Positions 6,732-10,364 of a stretch of DNA of 10,364 nucleotides are shown one piece after another. The notes beneath the pieces are model-generated. The model did not search any database and had not been told where the DNA came from. It saw only the letters and a list, made by a program, of their open reading frames with translations. Position numbers and translations under genes: made by a program. Origin of the DNA: Gammaproteobacteria bacterium (GTDB taxonomy: Bacteria; Pseudomonadota; Gammaproteobacteria; Enterobacterales; Psychrobiaceae); NCBI GenBank assembly GCA_013214885.1, contig JABSRS010000090.1, positions 1-10,364 of the forward strand, read 5' to 3'. Positions within the stretch are counted from its first letter, which is position 1, and every line of letters starts with the position of its first letter.

Positions 6732-7724
6732 ATGGCTCGGGCAAGAAATTCACAAATAGATCTCAGTGCAACGCCTTTTTACCATGTCATCAATCGTTGT
6801 GTCAGACGTTGCTATTTGTGTGGTGAAGATTTTTACAGTGGCAAAAACTACGACCATCGACGTAAATGGTTATTGAAAAGAATTAAGTTTTTATCAACAG
6901 TTTTTTCAATAGATATTGCAGCATACGCCATCATGAGCAATCACTACCATTTAGTCATTCACGTGGATACCGCTAGAGCAATAAAATGGTCTGACGATGA
7001 GATTGTCTCACGCTGGTATCAATTATTTAAGGGAAACCCGTTAGTCGACAACTACAAACTAGGCGATAAGTTATCAGCGGCACAATCTAAGGCTGTGACA
7101 AAGATAATCTCAATCTGGCGAACAAGACTTTACGATATATCTTGGTTTATGAAGTGCTTAAATGAATATATTGCTAGAGCGGCAAATAAAGAAGACCAAT
7201 GCACTGGTAAATTTTGGGAAGGAAGATTCAAGTCGCAAGCGTTACTTGATGATATCGCGTTGTTAAGTTGTATGGCTTATGTTGATTTAAACCCGATAAG
7301 AGCCCACATCGCTGACTCATTAGAAACGAGTGATTTTACTTCGATACAAGAGAGGCTCGTCCAATACAGATCGCATCAAAAATTTAGTCAAAGAAAATCA
7401 TCGTATAGCGATATAAATATTTGTCAGCAGCCTTCTACTCTCTTGCCATTATCAACTCAATATCTATCAAGTGAGATCCCACTAATCATAGGAGAATATC
7501 TAGCGCTGGTTGACTGGAGCAGCCGCTGTATCGTTAAAAGCAAACAAGGTGTGGAGGATAATAATTTACCAGATATTTTTTCTAAAATGGCCATTGAACT
7601 TGACGATTGGCTAGAGACTATTCGTAATTTCCGAAGGCAATATGGCAGCTTTGCGGGTAGCAAACAAACTCTACTACGATGTGCCCATGCCCACGGACAT
7701 GAATGGTACAAGGGCGTTGGTTAG
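6732..7724 (+). CDS. REP-associated tyrosine transposase (RAYT), Y1/HUH family
   Basis: A single-strand DNA transposase of the IS200-like Y1 family, in the branch associated with repeated extragenic palindromes rather than a classical IS. The 330-residue protein starts at ATG 6732, preceded by AGGA 8 bases upstream. An in-frame upstream extension exists but runs through the repeat doublet. The HUH motif is in AIMSNHYHLVIHVD (His71, His73). The likely nucleophile is Tyr146 in WFMKCLNEYIARAANK, followed by the family segment GKFWEGRFKSQALLDD and MAYVDLNPIRA. The C-terminal part (about 220-330) is less conserved and contains WLETIRNFRRQYGSF. The protein stops at HEWYKGVG, which may be a few residues short of relatives, judging from memory only. 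It has no partner gene and no terminal inverted repeats. Repeats lie on both sides: the GGGACAGGCA doublet on the left and a tandem hairpin array 54 bases past the stop. This is typical of single-copy chromosomal RAYT genes. Confidence 0.9.
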   Translation: MARARNSQIDLSATPFYHVINRCVRRCYLCGEDFYSGKNYDHRRKWLLKRIKFLSTVFSIDIAAYAIMSNHYHLVIHVDTARAIKWSDDEIVSRWYQLFKGNPLVDNYKLGDKLSAAQSKAVTKIISIWRTRLYDISWFMKCLNEYIARAANKEDQCTGKFWEGRFKSQALLDDIALLSCMAYVDLNPIRAHIADSLETSDFTSIQERLVQYRSHQKFSQRKSSYSDINICQQPSTLLPLSTQYLSSEIPLIIGEYLALVDWSSRCIVKSKQGVEDNNLPDIFSKMAIELDDWLETIRNFRRQYGSFAGSKQTLLRCAHAHGHEWYKGVG

Positions 7725-7777
7725 CTAATTTCTGTACTACCACAATGTTTTTCAAAACAACCACCCCACGATAAGCT

Positions 7778-7880
7778 CATCGTCGCTCCATGACATCCTT
7801 GTCACCGCGACATACAGTTCATCCTGAACATCGTCACTCCTTGCCATCCATGGCACCGTGACATACCGTTCGTCCTGAAC
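7778..7880 (+). repeat. Two-copy 51-bp tandem repeat with covarying hairpins (REP/BIME-like)
   Basis: Two units of period 51 (7778-7828 and 7829-7879) differ at 8 positions. Each folds the same way: stem 1 of 5 bp, an internal loop of 4 versus 2 bases (TCCA or TCCT opposite CC), stem 2 of 5 bp, and a 4-base tip. A short hairpin GTTCA/TGAAC with loop TCC follows. Unit 1 stems are GTCGC/GCGAC and TGACA/TGTCA; unit 2 stems are GTCAC/GTGAC and TGCCA/TGGCA. Four of the eight differences are thus two compensatory base-pair changes, strong evidence that the fold matters. The array lies between the RAYT stop and the terminator, the usual place for REP elements. Confidence 0.8.
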
Positions 7881-7883
7881 ATA

Positions 7884-7915
7884 AAAATCCTATTGGATTA
7901 CTCCAATAGGATTTT
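7884..7915 (-). terminator. Bidirectional terminator between the transposase and fahA genes
   Basis: AAAATCCTATTGGA and TCCAATAGGATTTT form a perfect 14-bp stem with loop TTAC. T runs follow on both strands (TTTTATTTT rightward, TTTTTATG leftward), so it can end both the leftward fahA operon, 38 bases past its stop, and rightward transcription from the transposase side. Confidence 0.88.
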
Positions 7916-7919
7916 ATTT

Positions 7920-7932
7920 TATGCCTGTTTTC
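7920..7932 (-). repeat. Degenerate copy of the GGGACAGGCA repeat
   Basis: On the minus strand this reads GAAAACAGGCATAAAAT, sharing the 11 bases ACAGGCATAAA with the intergenic consensus but lacking GGG. It lies on the far side of the transposase gene and inverted relative to doublet 2, so it could be a decayed right-hand repeat. Chance similarity is possible. Confidence 0.3.
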
Positions 7933-7952
7933 ACTTTACTTTAAAGAATGAA

Positions 7953-9290
7953 TTATCCTTTGGCGGGCAACACTAATGCCGAGACCTCACCAAAACCGAT
8001 GCGAGTCACTCCATCTTTTTGACAATGACCGCGCATAATGATGTTGTCGCCATCGGCTAAGAAAGTACGTACTTCACCATTGTCTAATTTGATTTCGCGC
8101 TTACCGCCATCTGATAACTCAAGCATCGAACCAGCCTCCCCCTGCTCAGGGCCAGATTGCGTTCCACTACCAAAGAAGTCACCAGCAACCAAGTTACAAC
8201 CATTAACCGTATGATGAGCCATCATTTGCCCCACGGTCCAATAACTGTGGCGGAAGCTTGATTGAGTTAACTTTTGAGGTGCTTGAGCGGACTCGCGCAT
8301 CTTGCTTGTTTCTAAAAATACCTCTAGTTGAACATCATAAGAACCAAGATCACTATTACGATCACTCGACAAGTAGTCCAATGGTTGAGGATCAGCTTGA
8401 TCCCTGTTCCAGGCCAGCCTGAACGGTGCTAATGCTTCGTTCGTAATGATCCAAGGAGAAACGGTCGACGCAAAATTCTTAGCGAGAAACGGACCCAAAG
8501 GCTGATACTCCCAACCTTGAATATCGCGAGCTGACAAATCATTAAACAAACACATACCAAAGATGTGATCATCGACATCATCAATATCTATTTTATCGCC
8601 CATTGCATTACCATTACCGATGTAAATTCCAACTTCCATTTCGTAATCAAGACGTTTACATGGACCTAAACTTGGCTTATCGGCATCAGGTGCTTTTGTT
8701 TGCCCTTGCGGACGATGAAATTGCTGACCGGACACACCAATTGAAGACGAGCGACCATGATAACCAATAGGTAGCCACTTATAGTTAGGTAGCAATGGGT
8801 TATCAGGTCTAAACAATGCGCCAACCGTTGTCGCATGATGAATTGAAGTATAAAAATCAGTGTAATCGCCAATACGACAAGGCAAATCGAACTCAACTTC
8901 ATTCTGATAAACCAAACATTGCTCAATTGCTGAAGCTGAATCAGAGCCTTTAGCTAACGCCTTTGATAAAGCTGCACGTAAGGCAGACCAGGTACTAGCA
9001 GGCATCGCCATGAAATCATTTAGTGTGGTCTGGCTACACGAAATTAATGCCTGTCCCACAACTTGATCAGAAAAACCGTCACAGTTTTGTGCCTGTTCCA
9101 TCTTAGAGAGAGCTGCAAGATCGACAATTTGATCGCCGATAGCAACGCCACCGCGAAATTTTTCACTTGAATTAGCACGACGGAAAATTGCAAATGGCAG
9201 GTTTTGGATTGGAAAGTCACAATCTTCGATATTGGCTGACTCGACCCAACTTTTTAACTCTGGATTATGGGTATTATTTAATAAAGACAT
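7953..9290 (-). CDS. fahA: Fumarylacetoacetase (fumarylacetoacetate hydrolase)
   Basis: Catalyses the last step of tyrosine/homogentisate degradation, splitting 4-fumarylacetoacetate into fumarate and acetoacetate in the cytoplasm. The 445 residues align well with mammalian FAH, including an N-terminal SH3-like domain (FPIQNLPFAIF...VAIGDQIVDL, about 26-59). Active-site and metal residues are present: Asp145 and His152 in GDYTDFYTSIHHAT, Arg161, Glu217 and Glu219 in YEMEV, Asp251 in NDLSARDIQ, Lys271 in FLAKNF, and Glu391 in GSMLEL (human Asp126, His133, Arg142, Glu199, Glu201, Asp233, Lys253, Glu364). AAGG lies 8 bases before the ATG. The start is 12 bases after the VOC gene stop, so the two form an operon. 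No maleylacetoacetate isomerase gene follows; a strong terminator does. A loop at about residues 60-90 is longer than in the human enzyme and holds two copies of the GGGACAGGCA-like motif. Confidence 0.97.
   Translation of the reverse strand: MSLLNNTHNPELKSWVESANIEDCDFPIQNLPFAIFRRANSSEKFRGGVAIGDQIVDLAALSKMEQAQNCDGFSDQVVGQALISCSQTTLNDFMAMPASTWSALRAALSKALAKGSDSASAIEQCLVYQNEVEFDLPCRIGDYTDFYTSIHHATTVGALFRPDNPLLPNYKWLPIGYHGRSSSIGVSGQQFHRPQGQTKAPDADKPSLGPCKRLDYEMEVGIYIGNGNAMGDKIDIDDVDDHIFGMCLFNDLSARDIQGWEYQPLGPFLAKNFASTVSPWIITNEALAPFRLAWNRDQADPQPLDYLSSDRNSDLGSYDVQLEVFLETSKMRESAQAPQKLTQSSFRHSYWTVGQMMAHHTVNGCNLVAGDFFGSGTQSGPEQGEAGSMLELSDGGKREIKLDNGEVRTFLADGDNIIMRGHCQKDGVTRIGFGEVSALVLPAKG
9048..9099 (-). 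repeat. GGGACAGGCA motif and near-copy inside fahA
   Basis: An exact core (9048-9057, minus strand) and a 9/10 match GGAACAGGCA (9090-9099) lie 42 bases apart in the same orientation. They encode VGQA and MEQA in a poorly conserved loop. The layout mimics the intergenic doublets, but coding constraint or chance could also explain it. Confidence 0.35.
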
Positions 9291-9302
9291 CTGCTTTACC
9301 TT

Positions 9303-9842
9303 TTATTTGTTAAATTCATCTTGATGCAACCAGGCTGCATGCTGTGGTGCTTTCTTGGTGATAGACCATTCGTCAATCATCGCTGGAGCTACGCGCTTAA
9401 GTTCAGCCATTTGTTCTTTAGTTCCACTGGCATAGGTTAATTCTAACCGGTGGCCATTGGGATCAAAGAAATAAATTGAATGGATAATACCATGACTCGT
9501 CACTCCTAAAACATCAAGCCCTTTGGCTTCTAATTCTGCTTTTGCAGCGAGTAGAGTGTCACGATCTTCCAACAAAAACGCAATATGTTGGACCCAATCT
9601 GGAGTATTTGGATCGCGTCCCATTTTAGGGCTATTTGGTAGTTCAAAAAATGCCAGAATATTGCCTGCGCCAGCATCGAGAAAGATATGCATGTATGGAT
9701 CAGGTGCTTTAGTCGATGGGACTTTATCTTCCGAAATTGCCACCAACAATTCCATGTTAAGCATTTCTTTATACCACAGTGTGGTTTCTTTAGCGTCATT
9801 ACAACGATAAGCCACATGGTGCATCTGTTTAATATTGATCAT
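9303..9842 (-). CDS. VOC (vicinal oxygen chelate) family protein, glyoxalase/dioxygenase-like
   Basis: A 179-residue cytoplasmic metalloenzyme of the glyoxalase I/extradiol dioxygenase/fosfomycin resistance superfamily. Two beta-alpha-beta-beta-beta modules are visible: residues about 4-70 (MHHVAYRC...AFFELP) and 82-138 (DWVQHIAFLL...DPNGHRLELTY). Likely metal ligands are His8 or His9, Glu67, His86 and Glu134, the arrangement of glyoxalase-type members. A C-terminal tail of about 40 residues lies beyond the second module. GGAGG is placed 5 bases before the ATG. It is first in an operon with fahA, under a consensus promoter containing two MarR-type operators, which points to aromatic or tyrosine catabolism. 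The exact reaction is not readable from sequence: ring cleavage, isomerisation of a pathway intermediate and detoxification are all possible. It is not a homogentisate 1,2-dioxygenase, which belongs to the cupin fold. Confidence 0.88.
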   Translation of the reverse strand: MINIKQMHHVAYRCNDAKETTLWYKEMLNMELLVAISEDKVPSTKAPDPYMHIFLDAGAGNILAFFELPNSPKMGRDPNTPDWVQHIAFLLEDRDTLLAAKAELEAKGLDVLGVTSHGIIHSIYFFDPNGHRLELTYASGTKEQMAELKRVAPAMIDEWSITKKAPQHAAWLHQDEFNK

Positions 9843-9857
9843 TTAGCCCTCCAAATG

Positions 9858-9905
9858 TAGTAACAGTTGATACTAATAGTTAAATATTAGTATCATTTGT
9901 TACTA
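9858..9905. promoter_or_regulatory. Paired MarR-type operators in a 48-bp inverted repeat
   Basis: The arms 9858-9878 and 9885-9905 are inverted copies differing only at the two bases in the middle of the operator (GT versus TT), with a 6-base centre. Each arm contains a 16-bp imperfect palindrome: AGTAACAGTTGATACT (9859-9874) and AGTATCATTTGTTACT (9889-9904), consensus AGTAnCA-N2-TGnTACT. Their centres are 30 bp apart, close to three helical turns, so two dimers could bind the same face. The right site fills the spacer of the leftward promoter and overlaps the rightward -35; the left site covers the start region of the leftward transcript. Binding by the adjacent MarR protein is inferred. 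Confidence 0.75.
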
Positions 9906-9912
9906 TTGTCAA
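9884..9912 (-). promoter_or_regulatory. Promoter of the VOC-fahA operon
   Basis: On the minus strand TTGACA (9907-9912) and TAATAT (9884-9889) are spaced by exactly 17 bases, a near-consensus sigma-70 promoter. The start would be near 9877, leaving about 35 bases to the VOC ATG. One operator lies wholly between the two hexamers and the other just downstream of the start, as for a repressed promoter. Confidence 0.8.
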
Positions 9913-9925
9913 TTGCGCGTATAAT
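9897..9925 (+). promoter_or_regulatory. Promoter of the marR gene
   Basis: TTGTTA (9897-9902) and a perfect TATAAT (9920-9925) are spaced by 17 bases. The -35 overlaps the right operator, which suggests autorepression. The predicted start near 9932 is only a few bases before the first in-frame ATG (9936). Confidence 0.65.
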
Positions 9926-9930
9926 ACTGA

Positions 9931-9980
9931 AACTTATGCCTGTCCCAAAACTAGGGGAATTTATGCCTGTCCCAAAAATG
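9931..9980 (-). repeat. GGGACAGGCA repeat doublet 3 (at the start of marR)
   Basis: Two head-to-tail copies (plus strand TGCCTGTCCC at 9937-9946 and 9964-9973), 27 bases apart and pointing away from marR. The plus strand of each begins ATG CCT GTC CCA, in frame with the regulator, so each supplies a possible start codon encoding MPVPK. The sequence AGGGGA between them is the only good ribosome binding site. Confidence 0.75.
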
Positions 9981-10364
9981 ACACTAGAGTTAGCGGAGTT
10001 TTTTCCTTATCAATTTTCTATTGTTGCCCAGCAAATGAGTGAGTATATTGCTCAGATTTATCGTAAGCAGTATGGATTAACCCGGTACGAATGGCGGGTT
10101 TTAGCCACGGTAGCGCAGCATAAAAATATTTGTGCCAAAGAGATTATGCAATTTACGCGATTAGATAAGATGCAGGTGAGTCGCGCTATCGCGAAGTTAA
10201 AACAAGAAAATTGGCTCAATCAAGAGACCGATCAGCAAGACAGGCGCGCCAATGAGGTGACGCTAACCAAAAAGGGACAGGCACAATATCAGGAGATTGT
10301 GCCTTTGGTACAACAACAAGAGCAGCAAATGCTAGCTGGCTTAAGCGGTGCTGAGCAGCAACAG
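9963..10364 (+). CDS. MarR-family transcriptional regulator (3' end cut off by window)
   Basis: A winged-helix repressor, open to the window edge with at least 134 residues. Numbering from ATG 9978 (MTLELAEFF), the dimerisation helix and GLTRYEWRVLATVA come first. The helix-turn-helix follows (ICAKEIMQFTRLDKMQVSRAIAKLKQENWL) and then the wing with the family signature DRRANEVTLTKKG. Three in-frame starts exist: 9936, 9963 and 9978. I chose 9963 because AGGGGA (9953-9958) ends 4 bases before it, while 9978 has no ribosome binding site and 9936 would be almost leaderless. The five extra residues MPVPK come from a repeat copy, and 9978 is probably the ancestral start. The gene is divergent from the VOC-fahA operon with paired operators between, so it most likely represses that operon and itself, relieved by a pathway intermediate. 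The exact repeat core recurs inside the gene at 10274-10283, encoding KGQA. Confidence 0.9.
   Translation, partial: MPVPKMTLELAEFFPYQFSIVAQQMSEYIAQIYRKQYGLTRYEWRVLATVAQHKNICAKEIMQFTRLDKMQVSRAIAKLKQENWLNQETDQQDRRANEVTLTKKGQAQYQEIVPLVQQQEQQMLAGLSGAEQQQ

Noticed and set aside
6732..7724. The transposase as a complete insertion sequence with defined ends
   Set aside because: No terminal inverted repeats, no matching subterminal palindromes on both sides and no accessory gene; a domesticated-type RAYT fits better.
9523..9817. Two open frames of 95 residues overlapping the VOC gene on both strands
   Set aside because: They are alternative frames of a clear VOC gene with a good ribosome binding site and promoter.

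Overview
The window looks like a chromosomal segment of a marine gammaproteobacterium of the Alteromonadales/Shewanella type. The grounds are the order uvrC-pgsA-tRNA-Gly, known from enteric and marine gammaproteobacteria, the moderately AT-rich composition, and the protein families present. I cannot name genus or species from sequence alone.

Layout. (1) Bases 2-2303 are conserved core: the 3' three quarters of uvrC, complete pgsA, and a tRNA-Gly(GCC) with its own promoter. (2) Bases 2304-6540 form a redox/metal module: a TonB-dependent receptor related to the OprC/NosA copper receptors, converging on a RegB/RegA (PrrBA, ActSR) type two-component pair across a shared terminator. Upstream of the receptor lie an FNR-like box and a palindrome matching the GCGNC-N5-GNCGC pattern bound by RegA/PrrA-type regulators. 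I therefore infer that the RegBA-like pair regulates the receptor next to it. (3) Bases 6606-7932 hold a REP-associated tyrosine (Y1, HUH) transposase gene. A doublet of GGGACAGGCA repeats lies upstream of it. A 51-bp tandem repeat that folds into hairpins with compensatory base-pair changes lies downstream. (4) Bases 7953-10364 hold a fumarylacetoacetase gene and a VOC-family gene in one leftward operon, with a divergent MarR-type regulator that runs off the window. The shared promoter region carries two 16-bp operator-like palindromes 30 bp apart.

The core GGGACAGGCA occurs eight times in 10.4 kb. Six copies form three head-to-tail doublets, each in an upstream region (receptor, transposase/regB, marR). 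The other two lie inside the fumarylacetoacetase and marR coding sequences. The doublet before marR supplies two in-frame ATG codons and brackets the only good ribosome binding site, so it seems to have rebuilt that gene's 5' end.

The regB-like gene carries seven perfect copies of a 9-bp repeat encoding Asn-Thr-Asp in the loop before its N-box, a possible length-variable site that never breaks the frame.

Points most worth following: the RegBA-like/receptor regulatory link, the covarying tandem hairpins beside the transposase, and the repeat doublets that enter gene starts.
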